From Paracidovorax avenae ATCC 19860 (GTDB lineage: Bacteria; Pseudomonadota; Gammaproteobacteria; Burkholderiales; Burkholderiaceae_C), in contig NC_015138.1 in the NCBI RefSeq assembly GCF_000176855.2, positions 806,001 to 870,000 on the forward strand: a DNA stretch of 64,000 nucleotides. Direction: 5' to 3'. Positions within the stretch are counted from its first letter, which is position 1; each line of letters starts with the position of its first letter. Shown one piece after another: positions 49,616-60,103 of the stretch. A model generated the notes under the pieces. The model was given only the letters and a program-made list of their open reading frames with translations. It ran no database searches and was not told the DNA's origin. The position numbers and the translations under genes are program-made.

Positions 49616-50989
49616 TCAGGCCGCGCGCAGGCAGGCTTCCACGGCGCGGCCCACCTGCAGGATGCGGGCATCCGCGCCGTGCAGCCCCGACACCGACAGC
49701 CCCACCGGCAGTTCGCCCGGGGCCTCGCAGGGCAGCGACAGCGCGCATCCGTCCAGGAAATTGATCACCGACGTGTTGCGCAGCACCAGGGCGTTGGTGG
49801 CGAAGAACCGGGCGTCGTCCTGTTCCAGCGGTCCGCGCAGCGGCGCGCGCACCGCCACCGTGGGCATCAGCCAGGCGTCCAGGTGGCCCAGGCGCTCCTG
49901 AGCGGCGGCCTGCAGCCGGGCGCGGGCATCCTGCACATCGATGTAATCCGCGGCCAGTATGGACTCCCCCCGCCGGGTCCGCTGCGCCACGCGCGGGTCG
50001 TAGCGGGCCGCCGTAGAGGCGTCCACGAGGCGTGCGCGGTGCACCTGCCAGGCCTCCGCCGCGATCAGCCCGCCCGCCGCGTTGATGCGCGGCAGCGCGT
50101 GCAGCTCCGGGAAGGCCACCCGTTCGATGCGTGCCCCCGCCGCGGAAAGCCGGCGCAGCGCGCTCTCGAACGCGGCGGCCACCTCGGGCTCCAGGCCGTC
50201 CATGACCAAATCCTGCACCACCCCCAGCCGCATCCCGGCCAGGGGCCGGGCACCGGCAGGGTCGGCGTCGCTTCCCTCGCCCGACAGCACCGCGTCCAGG
50301 ATCGCGCAGCAATCCACGCTGCGCGCCAGCGGGCCGATGGAGTCGAGGCTGCGCGAGAGCGGGTATGCGCCCGCGAGCGGCACCCGCCGCGCCGTCGGCT
50401 TGAAGCCCGTGAGCCCGCAGAACGCCGACGGAATGCGGATGGATCCGCCCGTGTCCGTGCCCAGCGCCGCGGCGGCCAGGTCCAGTGCCACCGTGGCCGC
50501 CGCGCCGGAGCTCGATCCGCCGGTGACGCGGCCGGCATCCCGCGGGTTCGCCGGCGTGCCGTGGTGGGGATTGAGGCCCAGGCCGGAAAAGGCGAACTCG
50601 CTCATGTTGGTGCGGCCCAGCAGGACGGCCCCCGCGGCGCGCAACCGGGCCACGGCGACCGCGTCGTGCGCGGCAGGCCCGGTATCCGCCAGCACGGCGG
50701 AGCCGGCGCGCGTCACCTGACCCCGCACGTCGAACAGGTCCTTGACCGATACCGGCAGCCCGGCGAGCGGGGAGGGCACGTGGCCCGCGGCACGGGCCAG
50801 GTCGCTCGCCCGGGCCGCCAGCCGCGCGGCCAGCGCATCCACTTCGCCGACATAGGCGGCACCTCCGCCGGCACGGTGCGCCGCGATGCGCTCCAGTGCC
50901 GCCTCCACCAGGGCCTCGCTCGTCGTGGCGCCCTCGGCCAGGGAGCGGGCGAGTTCGCGGATCGTGGGAAGGGTGGAGCGGTCGGACAT
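49616..50989 (-). CDS. amidase-signature hydrolase
   Basis: 457 aa amidase-signature (AS) enzyme. The Ser-cisSer-Lys triad is intact: GLPVSVKDLFDVRG (Lys), GGSSSGAAATVALDLAAAALGTDTGGSIRIPSAFCG (both serines). AS enzymes include GatA, fatty-acid and arylamide hydrolases. Not GatA here: no gatB/gatC adjacent, and the second half differs. Substrate unknown. Convergent with rodA; divergent from tldD with about 175 bases between. Confidence 0.88.
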   Translation of the reverse strand: MSDRSTLPTIRELARSLAEGATTSEALVEAALERIAAHRAGGGAAYVGEVDALAARLAARASDLARAAGHVPSPLAGLPVSVKDLFDVRGQVTRAGSAVLADTGPAAHDAVAVARLRAAGAVLLGRTNMSEFAFSGLGLNPHHGTPANPRDAGRVTGGSSSGAAATVALDLAAAALGTDTGGSIRIPSAFCGLTGFKPTARRVPLAGAYPLSRSLDSIGPLARSVDCCAILDAVLSGEGSDADPAGARPLAGMRLGVVQDLVMDGLEPEVAAAFESALRRLSAAGARIERVAFPELHALPRINAAGGLIAAEAWQVHRARLVDASTAARYDPRVAQRTRRGESILAADYIDVQDARARLQAAAQERLGHLDAWLMPTVAVRAPLRGPLEQDDARFFATNALVLRNTSVINFLDGCALSLPCEAPGELPVGLSVSGLHGADARILQVGRAVEACLRAA

Positions 50990-51151
50990 GGGCGGCGGTC
51001 TCCTGGGCTGTGCCGGATGGTTGAAGCAGGGAAAGGGCTGACCGTGCATTCTTGCAGGCCGGCGCTGCACCCCGGCCCCGGACAGGTCCCGAGAGGCCAC
51101 GACGGCATGCGGGGTGTGGCGCTGCCGCGGACGGGCGGCGGCGGGCCCTTC

Positions 51152-51157
51152 TAGAAT
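51152..51157 (+). promoter_or_regulatory. possible -10 element of tldD
   Basis: TAGAAT ends 6 bases before the tldD ATG, the same spacing as the TAAAAT box of lpxC. No ribosome binding site fits between. Candidate leaderless promoter. Confidence 0.35.
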
Positions 51158-51163
51158 CCCCGC

Positions 51164-52624
<1,461 letters not shown>

Positions 52625-52664
52625 GAGCAGGTTGCCGCCCGGCGCGCAGTGCGCGTGGGCAGCG

Positions 52665-52706
52665 AAAAGCCCGGCGGTGAACGCGTCACCGGCCGGGCTT
52701 TTTTCT
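52665..52706 (+). terminator. rho-independent terminator of tldD
   Basis: GCCCGGC-GGTGA (52669-52680) pairs with TCACC-GGCCGGGC (52686-52698) with a single bulged G, a 5-base loop, and six T from 52699. It also reads as a possible terminator for the convergent minus-strand gene through the AAAA at 52665-52668. Confidence 0.9.
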
Positions 52707-52735
52707 TCGCCGCGGGGCGGCCCCGCAGGACCGCG

Positions 52736-53743
52736 TCAGGCCGCGACCACCACGCCCACGGGGCGCTGGCGACGGAAGCCCAGCACCCCGGCGCCAGCGG
52801 CGACCAGGGCGCCGATCAGCAGCACCACCAGGGTGCCCCAGGAGCCGCGCGCCACGTTCTTCGCGGCTTCGGCGCCGGCCTCGCGGGCCTTTTGCTCGGC
52901 CTGCTGCTTGGCTTCCTCGAGCTTGGCGCGGGCCTGGTTGTAGGTCTGCTCGTAGTTGCTGGCGATCTGCTCGGCCTCGGCGCGGGACTTGCCCGTGCGC
53001 GCCACGATGATGTTCACCAGCGCTTCCTTGTCGGCGGCGTTCAGCACCCGCTCGCCGCGCTGCATCACGCTGGCCAGCCAGCTCTTCGCATCCACGTCGG
53101 CGGTCTGCGGGGCCTGCGCCGCGCTGCTGGCACTGGCCTGGGCCTGACTGGCGGCGGCCTGGGCCTCGTTCTTCAGGTTTTCGGGCTGCAGTTCCGGCTT
53201 GCCGCTCTGGCGCAGCAGCTTTTCGAGTTCAGCCTGCAGGCTGTTCGCATCCAGCGAGATGCCGGCCTGGTCGAGCTGGCGCTGGACCACGTTGCCCAGC
53301 GCCGGAGCCGCCGCGGAAACCCCCGCACCGGCCACGGCACCCACCGTGGTCAGTCCGGTTTTCGCTGCACCACCCGCTGCGTTGAGGGCCGTGCCCGTGG
53401 CGCTGACGACCAGGTACACGGTCACCAGCATCGTCATGCCCCAGGCCAGCAGGCCGTGCAGGGCGCCCGAGCGGCGCGCGAAATAGCCCGCCACGAAGCC
53501 GCCGACGGCGATGGCCAGCAGCGTCGTCACCCCGGCCCAGATCCCGGCGCCCACGCCGAAGCCGCTGAAGGGATTGCGGTCGCCCATGGGGTCGATCGCC
53601 GACGCGCCGATGGCCGTGCCGAGCACGGAAAGCACGAGATAGACGATCAGCGACAGGACGAGCCCGGCGAAGACGGCGCCCCAGGAAACGTTGGGCACCC
53701 CGAGGCGCTCCTCGTGGATGACGGCGGTGGTATGGACGGACAT
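52736..53743 (-). CDS. membrane protein of unknown function with helical cytoplasmic region
   Basis: 335 aa. N-terminal membrane spans at about 20-43 (SWGAVFAGLVLSLIVYLVLSVLGTAIG), 65-88 and 97-118, a glycine/alanine-rich segment that may be a fourth, a long helical Ala/Glu/Gln/Lys-rich region (about 160-300), and a C-terminal span (GTLVVLLIGALVAAGAGVLGFRR). The pattern resembles small membrane-organising or stress proteins, but no family is certain. GMT/VTVYL and AVIHEERLGVPNVSW are recognisable but not diagnostic. Stands alone between two intergenic regions. Confidence 0.75.
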   Translation of the reverse strand: MSVHTTAVIHEERLGVPNVSWGAVFAGLVLSLIVYLVLSVLGTAIGASAIDPMGDRNPFSGFGVGAGIWAGVTTLLAIAVGGFVAGYFARRSGALHGLLAWGMTMLVTVYLVVSATGTALNAAGGAAKTGLTTVGAVAGAGVSAAAPALGNVVQRQLDQAGISLDANSLQAELEKLLRQSGKPELQPENLKNEAQAAASQAQASASSAAQAPQTADVDAKSWLASVMQRGERVLNAADKEALVNIIVARTGKSRAEAEQIASNYEQTYNQARAKLEEAKQQAEQKAREAGAEAAKNVARGSWGTLVVLLIGALVAAGAGVLGFRRQRPVGVVVAA

Positions 53744-54148
53744 GGCAACTCCTCAGGTAGGTATGCACGGCGCCGGGCACCGTGGTGATGGCGACTCGGC
53801 GGCCACGCTGTCACCGTGTCGCACCGTGATCCGCGGCTTCTGCCCGGATGCTGTCGAGCTTAGGAAGTGCCTGTAAGCATTCGCGTCTCCCGATACACCG
53901 TGCAACGGTAGGACGGCACCGTATGGAAGAGCTGTTTTCCGCTTACCCGTGGCAGCAGGGCGTGGTGCCGTTCCGTTTTCCGGCATGTCCTGTCGCCGCA
54001 GTCTTGCTACATTGGGCCCATGCCCCACGGCTTCCGCCACCTGCGCCCGTCGCACATCCCTGGTCCCCATGCATTCGGGGACGCGCGCACGGCCATGGCC
54101 GCTGCCGGCCTGGCCCCGCAACGCTGACGCATCGCGCCCTGGTCCTGT
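53744..54148 (+). other. intergenic region upstream of a hypothetical gene
   Basis: 405 bases. It contains an extended -10 TGCTACATT at 54005-54013, identical to the one before the aroG leader (54795-54803), and would give a leader of about 130 nt for the next gene. A short ORF of 35 codons starts 6 bases after it at 54020 but has no support. The rest shows nothing I recognise. Confidence 0.35.
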
Positions 54149-54715
54149 ATGGCGACGCATCCCGCCCCGCTGTCCAGCAGCCTGCAGACTTTCGGCGATA
54201 TCAGCCGCTGGCTGCGCGAGAGCGTGGCGGACGAGGACTCCCTGCAATTCCGGGAAGCCGTGACGGCGCTCTCGTCACGGGTCGAGGCGGCCGTGCAGAT
54301 CCGCCGTGCCCGGCAGGTCGATCCGCAGGCCGTGCTGGAGTGCGCAGGCCAGTTGCTGGACGAGGCGCGCGCGCACCAGCTGTTCCTCTCGGGCCTGGGA
54401 TCCGCATGGCATGCCCTGTACGAGTTCGGGGCCTATGAAAGCGCGCTGCGCCAGTTGATCCGGGCCACGGCGGCCTGGCAGGAGGCCCTGCAGCGGCGCA
54501 GCCGCGACGAGGCGCAGCGCTTCCACGCGTTCGAAGGGGACGCCTGGAGGGCGCTGGGCGAGGCCGTGCTCGCGATCGACCTGTACCAGCAGGGCGGCGT
54601 GGGCCCGAGCGAAATGCAGGAGCTTCTCGCCAGCAGCCCCATGTCCCCGCCTGCCCACGGCTGGTGGTCGCGCCTCGGGGCCTGGCTGGGCCGCCGGCGC
54701 GGCACGGCGCGCTGA
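54149..54715 (+). CDS. hypothetical protein, helical
   Basis: 188 aa, probably all-helical and cytoplasmic; acidic N-terminal half (SSSLQTFGDISRWLRESVADEDSLQFREAVTALSSRVEAAVQIRRARQ) and a Trp/Arg-rich C-terminus (AHGWWSRLGAWLGRRRG) that could be membrane-associated. No known motif. Start ATG lacks a ribosome binding site, but codon use is normal and there are no other candidates. Followed by the aroG leader on the same strand. Confidence 0.6.
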   Translation: MATHPAPLSSSLQTFGDISRWLRESVADEDSLQFREAVTALSSRVEAAVQIRRARQVDPQAVLECAGQLLDEARAHQLFLSGLGSAWHALYEFGAYESALRQLIRATAAWQEALQRRSRDEAQRFHAFEGDAWRALGEAVLAIDLYQQGGVGPSEMQELLASSPMSPPAHGWWSRLGAWLGRRRGTAR

Positions 54716-54794
54716 CCGGGGCCGTGCGGCTGCCGCCAATGCGTGTCGCCGTTGCGCAACGTGGCGCGCTGCCGTGCCGCGCCGGGAAAAAGAG

Positions 54795-54803
54795 TGCTAC
54801 ATT
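54795..54803 (+). promoter_or_regulatory. extended -10 promoter of the aroG leader
   Basis: TGCTACATT is a TGn-extended -10 element. The predicted start of transcription (about 54810) coincides with the leader-peptide ATG at 54811. No -35 is seen at 16-18 bases. Confidence 0.5.
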
Positions 54804-54810
54804 GGCAGAT

Positions 54811-54870
54811 ATGCCGATTCGCAGCGCGTTTTACTTTTGGTCCTTTTGGTTCTCTGTCCCTGGCGGATGA
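54811..54870 (+). CDS. aromatic-amino-acid-rich leader peptide of aroG
   Basis: A 19-codon ORF encoding MPIRSAFYFWSFWFSVPGG. Seven of eight consecutive residues (7-14) are aromatic: four Phe, one Tyr, two Trp. That composition in a short ORF just upstream of an aromatic-pathway gene, followed by a terminator, is the hallmark of ribosome-mediated attenuation. It has no ribosome binding site and may be translated leaderless. Too short for standard gene finders. Confidence 0.85.
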   Translation: MPIRSAFYFWSFWFSVPGG

Positions 54871-54947
54871 GAGGTTAGCGCGCAGCCACCCCTGAAAGCA
54901 CCTACCCCTGAAGACCGCCGAAGCTGAAAAGCCCGGCGGTTTTTTGT
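54862..54947 (+). terminator. attenuator of aroG
   Basis: ACCGCCG (54914-54920) and CGGCGGT (54934-54940) form the stem, followed by a T-rich tail (TTTTTTG from 54940). The alternative partner GGCGG (54862-54866, in the Gly codons at the end of the leader ORF) is complementary to CCGCC of the terminator stem (54915-54919). Stalling at the aromatic codons would leave GGCGG free and block the terminator; a ribosome reaching the stop would cover it. Confidence 0.8.
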
Positions 54948-54990
54948 TTTTCCGGTCCCACTTTTCGAACCACCCCACGAGGAAGCAGCC

Positions 54991-56136
<1,146 letters not shown>

Positions 56137-56257
56137 CCTGCGCCAGGCCGGTCCGCACGACCCCCGGGTTTACCGGGAGGCCGCGGCGGTTGCGGACGGG
56201 GGAGGCCGCCGTGTAAGCTTTTCGGCATCCCCCTTACCGGCACAAAGGCTTTTTTCC

Positions 56258-56566
56258 ATGCGCAGCGAAGTCACCGTCCTCCTCGGGCCCGGCCAGGAAT
56301 TCCGCTTCGACCTCGAAGGCGAGGCGCCCATGGCCAACGAGATCGCGCGCCGCTGGCTCGACGAGGAATTCGTCCGCCTGGAATGCGAGCCGCTGCGCGC
56401 CAGCGGCAAGGTGCTGACGGCCGACAAGGTGCTGGTCGTCGCCCAGGCCGCGGGCCCGGCCCTGCTGGCGCAGGAGTGGGGCCGGCGGTTCGCCGCGGCG
56501 GCGTCCGCGGCGCTGGCCCGGCCGGTGGTGCGCGTCGACCTGCCGGCGATGGCGATCAGCTACTGA
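56258..56566 (+). CDS. hypothetical small protein
   Basis: 102 aa, no membrane span or signal. Begins MRSEVTVLLGPGQEFRFDLEG, then a helical segment (MANEIARRWLDEEFVRLECEPLR) and KVLTADKVLVVAQAAG. No family recognised. Ends with a 7-base convergent overlap with mpl. Codon use is as in neighbours. Confidence 0.65.
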   Translation: MRSEVTVLLGPGQEFRFDLEGEAPMANEIARRWLDEEFVRLECEPLRASGKVLTADKVLVVAQAAGPALLAQEWGRRFAAAASAALARPVVRVDLPAMAISY

Positions 56567-57981
56567 GGGGCGCGCTCCGCCAGGGCGCCGAGCAGCCGGG
56601 CGTGGATGCCGCCGAAGCTGCCGTTGCTCATGCACACCACATGGTCGCCCGGCCGCGCCGCCGCGGTGATCCGCTCCACCAGCGTGGCGATGTCGCCCGC
56701 CGTGCAGGCCCTGCTTCCCAGCGGTGCGAGCGCCTCGGCGGCATCCCAGTCCAGCCCCGCGGTGTGGCAGAAGGCGAGGTCGGCGGCTTCCAGCGCCCAG
56801 GGCAGCTGCGATTTCATCGTGCCGAGCTTCATCGTGTTGCTGCGCGGCTCGAAGGCCGCAAGGATGCGCGCGTCCGGCCCGACACGGCGGCGCAGCCCGT
56901 CCAGCGTGGTGCGCAGCGCGGTGGGATGGTGGGCGAAGTCGTCATATACCGCGACGCCGCCGGCCGTGCCGCGCAACTCCATGCGCCGCTTGACGTTGCG
57001 GAACCGTCCCAGCGCCGCCGCGGCCTCGGCGGGCGCCACGCCCACATGGTCCGCGGCCGCGATGGCCGCCAGCGCGTTGAGCTGGTTGTGCACGCCGCTC
57101 AGCTCCCACTCCACGCGGCCGACGGCATGGCCGCCGCGCAGCACGTCGAACGCCTGCGGCTCGCCGCGCGCCGTGAAATCGCTCACCGCCGCGCCGAAGC
57201 TGGCCACGCCGCTCCAGCAGCCCTGGTGCAGCACCCGTGCCAGGCTTTCCTCCAGCCCGTTGAACACCACCCGGCCCGAAGGCGGCACCGTGCGCACGAG
57301 GTGGTGGAACTGCCGCTCGATCGCGGCCAGGTCGTCGAAGATGTCCGCATGGTCGAACTCGAGGTTGTTCAGCACCGCGGTGCGAGGGCGGTAGTGGACG
57401 AACTTGCTGCGCTTGTCGAAGAAGGCCGTGTCGTATTCGTCGGCCTCGATCACGAAGAGCGGCGCGCCGCCGGCAGGGCCGTCCTGCGCCACCGGCCGCT
57501 GCGCCGCGCCCAGCCGGGCGGAGACACCGAAATCCAGCGGAACGCCGCCCACCAGGAAGCCGGGCTGCAGGCCCGCGCACTCGAGGATCCAGGCGAGCAT
57601 GGACGTGGTCGTGGTCTTGCCGTGCGTGCCCGCCACCGCGAGCACGTGGCGCCCCTGGAGCACGTGCTCGGCCAGCCACTGCGGGCCGCTCGTGTAGGGG
57701 GCGCCCGCGTCCAGGATGGCTTCCATCAGCGGGAACTTCGGGCTGCCGTCGGGAAGCCGCGCGCGGCTCACCACGTTGCCCACCACGAAGATGTCCGGTG
57801 CCAGGTCCAGCTGTTCGGCGCCGTAGCCTTCGATCAACTCAATCCCCAGCGCGCGCAGCTGGTCGCTCATCGGCGGATACACCCCGGCATCGCAGCCCGT
57901 GACCTTGTGGCCCGCCTCCCGCGCCAGCGCGGCCAGGCCTCCCATGAACGTTCCGCAAATGCCCAGGATGTGAATATGCAT
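56560..57981 (-). CDS. mpl: murein-tripeptide ligase Mpl
   Basis: Recycling ligase that joins UDP-MurNAc to the recovered L-Ala-gamma-D-Glu-meso-DAP tripeptide. 473 aa. Distinctive start MHIHILGICGTFMGGLAALAREAGHKVTGCDAGVYPPMSDQL, P-loop [37 protein letters not shown] (Mpl-specific), YDDFAHHPTALRTTL, FEPRSNTMKLG. The Mpl-type FDKRSKF distinguishes it from MurC in this window. Start chosen at the ATG before HIHILG; longer frames upstream are not conserved. Confidence 0.95.
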   Translation of the reverse strand: MHIHILGICGTFMGGLAALAREAGHKVTGCDAGVYPPMSDQLRALGIELIEGYGAEQLDLAPDIFVVGNVVSRARLPDGSPKFPLMEAILDAGAPYTSGPQWLAEHVLQGRHVLAVAGTHGKTTTTSMLAWILECAGLQPGFLVGGVPLDFGVSARLGAAQRPVAQDGPAGGAPLFVIEADEYDTAFFDKRSKFVHYRPRTAVLNNLEFDHADIFDDLAAIERQFHHLVRTVPPSGRVVFNGLEESLARVLHQGCWSGVASFGAAVSDFTARGEPQAFDVLRGGHAVGRVEWELSGVHNQLNALAAIAAADHVGVAPAEAAAALGRFRNVKRRMELRGTAGGVAVYDDFAHHPTALRTTLDGLRRRVGPDARILAAFEPRSNTMKLGTMKSQLPWALEAADLAFCHTAGLDWDAAEALAPLGSRACTAGDIATLVERITAAARPGDHVVCMSNGSFGGIHARLLGALAERAPQ

Positions 57982-58169
57982 GGGCGCCGATTCTAAGGTT
58001 CGGTCCCCACGCTCCGGCGGGTGGGGTATCGATGCTATGTATTCGATAGCATCTGGCTGGCGCTGCGAGGGCTCCGCGGCAAGACCCCGCGCCAGGCGGG
58101 CGCATTGGGTCCCCGTCGCCGCCCCACCGGGCCACAATGCGGGTATTCCCTCCCGACCGAGACGCCGCC

Positions 58170-58772
58170 ATGTCCAACGCCCTCGCCACCGAGATCGCCA
58201 ATGCCGCAGCCCGCTTCGTCGTCGAGGAGGGGCTCGAATGGGGCCCGGCCAAGCGCCGGGCCGTCCGGCAGCTGGGCCTGCCCGCCCGCACCGCGCTGCC
58301 CGACAACGACCTGGTGGAAAACGCCGTGCGCGAGTACATCGGCCTTTTCTGCGCCGACACCCAGCCTGCCGAGCTGCGTGCGCTGCGCGAGCTGGCCCTG
58401 GTCTGGATGGAGCGCATGGCGGAGTTCCGCCCGCACCTCGGCGGGGCTGTCTGGTACGGCACGGCCACCCGGCTCTCGGACATCTACCTGCAGCTCTTCT
58501 GCGACGACTGCAAATCCGCCGAGATCGCGCTCATCGACCACCATGTGGATTACGAACCCCGCACGGTCACCGGCTTCCACGGCGAGTCGGTGGAGGCGCT
58601 CAGCCTCTCCAGCCATGCCCCCGGCCTGGGCGAGACCGTCGGCGTGCACCTGCTTGTCTATGATCTGGACGACCTGCGCGGCGCACTGCGCCCCGATGCG
58701 CGCGGGCGCGTGCCCCGGGGCGACGCCCGGGCCGTGCGCAGGCTGCTGGATAACGAGGACACCCCCGAATGA
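58170..58772 (+). CDS. hypothetical protein
   Basis: 200 aa from the ATG with a purine-rich upstream region (GAGACGCC); an ATG at 58137 would add 11 residues. No signal or membrane span. Contains YIGLFCADTQPAELRALRELALVWMERMAEFRPHLGGAVWYGTATRLSDIYLQLFCDDCKSAEIALIDHHVDY, which suggests a nucleotidyltransferase-like or similar alpha/beta fold, but I cannot assign a family with confidence. Overlaps the TlpA-like gene by ATGA, so the two are co-translated. Confidence 0.65.
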   Translation: MSNALATEIANAAARFVVEEGLEWGPAKRRAVRQLGLPARTALPDNDLVENAVREYIGLFCADTQPAELRALRELALVWMERMAEFRPHLGGAVWYGTATRLSDIYLQLFCDDCKSAEIALIDHHVDYEPRTVTGFHGESVEALSLSSHAPGLGETVGVHLLVYDLDDLRGALRPDARGRVPRGDARAVRRLLDNEDTPE

Positions 58773-59353
58773 CCGATTCCACACCGGCAACCCCAGCCGC
58801 CGCCTCCGACGCCGCCCCGGCGAGCCCGCCGCGGCGCCGTGCCCTGTATGCCGCTGCTGCAGCCGTGGCCGCAGCGGGCGGTGCGGGCCTGGCGTGGTGG
58901 CGCTTGCAGCCGCATGCCGCCGTTTCGGGGGCCGAGGCCGCGCTCTGGGGCATGCGCTTCGATGCTCCCCAGCCCGGAAGCCCGGCGCTGGACATGCAGG
59001 CCTTCCGCGGCCGGCCGCTGCTGGTGAATTTCTGGGCGACATGGTGCCCGCCCTGCGTGGAAGAGCTGCCCATGCTCAATACCTTCTATCGCACGCAGCA
59101 GGCCAGGGGCTGGCAGGTGGTGGGCCTCGCGATCGACCAGCCCTCGTCCGTGCGGCAGTTCCTGGCCCGCGTACCGGTGGACTTCCCCATCGGGCTGGCA
59201 GGGCTGCAGGGCACGGACCTGGGCCGCAGCCTCGGCAACCTGGCAGGGGGGCTTCCCTTCACCGTCCTGTTGGGCGCAGATGGCACCATCATGCACCGTA
59301 AAATGGGCCAGATCACGGCCGATGACCTCCGCCAATGGTCCGCGCTGGGTTGA
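58769..59353 (+). CDS. TlpA/ResA-like thioredoxin-fold protein
   Basis: Membrane-anchored thiol oxidoreductase, 194 aa. Anchor at about residues 23-45 (RRRALYAAAAAVAAAGGAGLAWW), thioredoxin domain facing the periplasm, active site WCPPC in FWATWCPPCVEELPMLNTF, and the cis-Pro region GGLPFTVLLGADGTIMHRKMG. Family members reduce periplasmic disulphides, for example in cytochrome c maturation. Translation is coupled to the unknown gene before it. accB follows on the same strand after about 110 bases. Confidence 0.9.
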   Translation: MTDSTPATPAAASDAAPASPPRRRALYAAAAAVAAAGGAGLAWWRLQPHAAVSGAEAALWGMRFDAPQPGSPALDMQAFRGRPLLVNFWATWCPPCVEELPMLNTFYRTQQARGWQVVGLAIDQPSSVRQFLARVPVDFPIGLAGLQGTDLGRSLGNLAGGLPFTVLLGADGTIMHRKMGQITADDLRQWSALG

Positions 59354-59462
59354 TTTCAGTGCAACCCATTCGTAGATGATGGAATTTGCGCTCGGATAGG
59401 GGTCGAAAGGGTCAAATTGGGGTAAATTCGCGCCCTATTTCGTTTTAGGCGTTGGAGTCCCC

Positions 59463-59918
59463 ATGGATTTGCGAAAACTCAAGACCTTGATTGACCTCGT
59501 GTCCGAGTCGAACGTTTCGGAGCTCGAGATTACCGAGGCGGAAGGCAAGGTCCGCATCGTCAAGAGCGGCGGCGCGGTCGTCCAGCAATTCGTGGCGGCA
59601 CCGGCTCCGGCCCCTGCGGCGCCCGCTCCGGCCGCCGCCGCACCGGCGCCCGTCGCCGAACTGCCGGCACCGTCCGCCCCCACCGGCCACATCGTCAAGT
59701 CGCCCATGGTGGGCACGTTCTACCGCGCTTCCAGCCCCGGTGCCAAGGCATTCGTCGAAGTGGGCAGCCAGGTCAAGGAAGGCGACACCATCTGCATCAT
59801 CGAGGCGATGAAGATCCTCAACGAGATCGAGGCCGACAAGTCCGGCACGGTCACGCGCATTCTCGGCGAGAACGGCCAGGCGGTGGAGTACGGGCAGCCG
59901 CTGTTCGTCATCGAGTAA
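59463..59918 (+). CDS. accB: biotin carboxyl carrier protein of acetyl-CoA carboxylase AccB
   Basis: 151 aa. N-terminal helix region ([23 protein letters not shown]), a Pro/Ala linker (about 44-72), and the biotinyl domain with the biotin lysine Lys117 in [14 protein letters not shown], plus the thumb-like region [14 protein letters not shown]. Carries biotin between AccC and the carboxyltransferase (AccAD) in fatty acid synthesis. GGAGTCCCC before the ATG gives a ribosome binding site. accC lies 151 bases downstream behind a duplicated start. Confidence 0.96.
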   Translation: MDLRKLKTLIDLVSESNVSELEITEAEGKVRIVKSGGAVVQQFVAAPAPAPAAPAPAAAAPAPVAELPAPSAPTGHIVKSPMVGTFYRASSPGAKAFVEVGSQVKEGDTICIIEAMKILNEIEADKSGTVTRILGENGQAVEYGQPLFVIE

Positions 59919-59961
59919 GCCTCGCTGCGCCACCGCAGACCTGCAGCGAACCAGGAATTTC

Positions 59962-60054
59962 ATGTTTAAAAAGATCCTTGTCGCCAATCGCGGCGTTCTT
60001 GCCGCAGGCAAGGCGCAGCAAAGCGCCCTGGCACGCGTCAGCGTGCAGCGATGA
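59962..60054 (+). CDS. 30-codon ORF repeating the start of AccC
   Basis: Begins with a copy of the accC start ([11 protein letters not shown], identical to AccC residues 1-11), then reads 19 further residues through a hairpin-rich insert and stops 15 bases before the true accC ATG. It has its own ribosome binding site (CCAGGAATTTC). It could keep translation coupled into accC. The peptide is probably not functional in itself; see findings. Confidence 0.5.
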   Translation: MFKKILVANRGVLAAGKAQQSALARVSVQR

Positions 60055-60103
60055 GCCGCGAGAAAGCCTATGTTCAAAAAGATCCTTGTCGCCAATCGCG
60101 GCG
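59962..60103 (+). mobile_element. hairpin insertion duplicating the accC start
   Basis: A 34-bp sequence (ATG plus the next 31 bases of accC) occurs at 59962-59995 and again at 60070-60103 with one mismatch (codon 2 TTT against TTC). The 74 bases between contain three stem-loops: CTTGCC/GGCAAG with loop GCA, GGCGC/GCGCC with loop AGCAAA, and GCACGC/GCGTGC with loop GTCA. The last matches the hairpin of the murG insertion (core ACGCGYCAGCGTG). The label 'mobile element' is inference. Confidence 0.6.

Noticed and set aside
49616..50989. The amidase as GatA of the Glu-tRNA amidotransferase
   Set aside because: gatC and gatB are missing on either side and the C-terminal half does not match GatA; only the general amidase signature is shared.
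54020..54127. A 35-codon ORF directly behind an extended -10 (TGCTACATT) at 54005-54013
   Set aside because: Position is like the aroG leader, and it is His/Arg/Pro-rich, but there is no terminator or biosynthetic gene after it, and such composition is common in GC-rich non-coding DNA.
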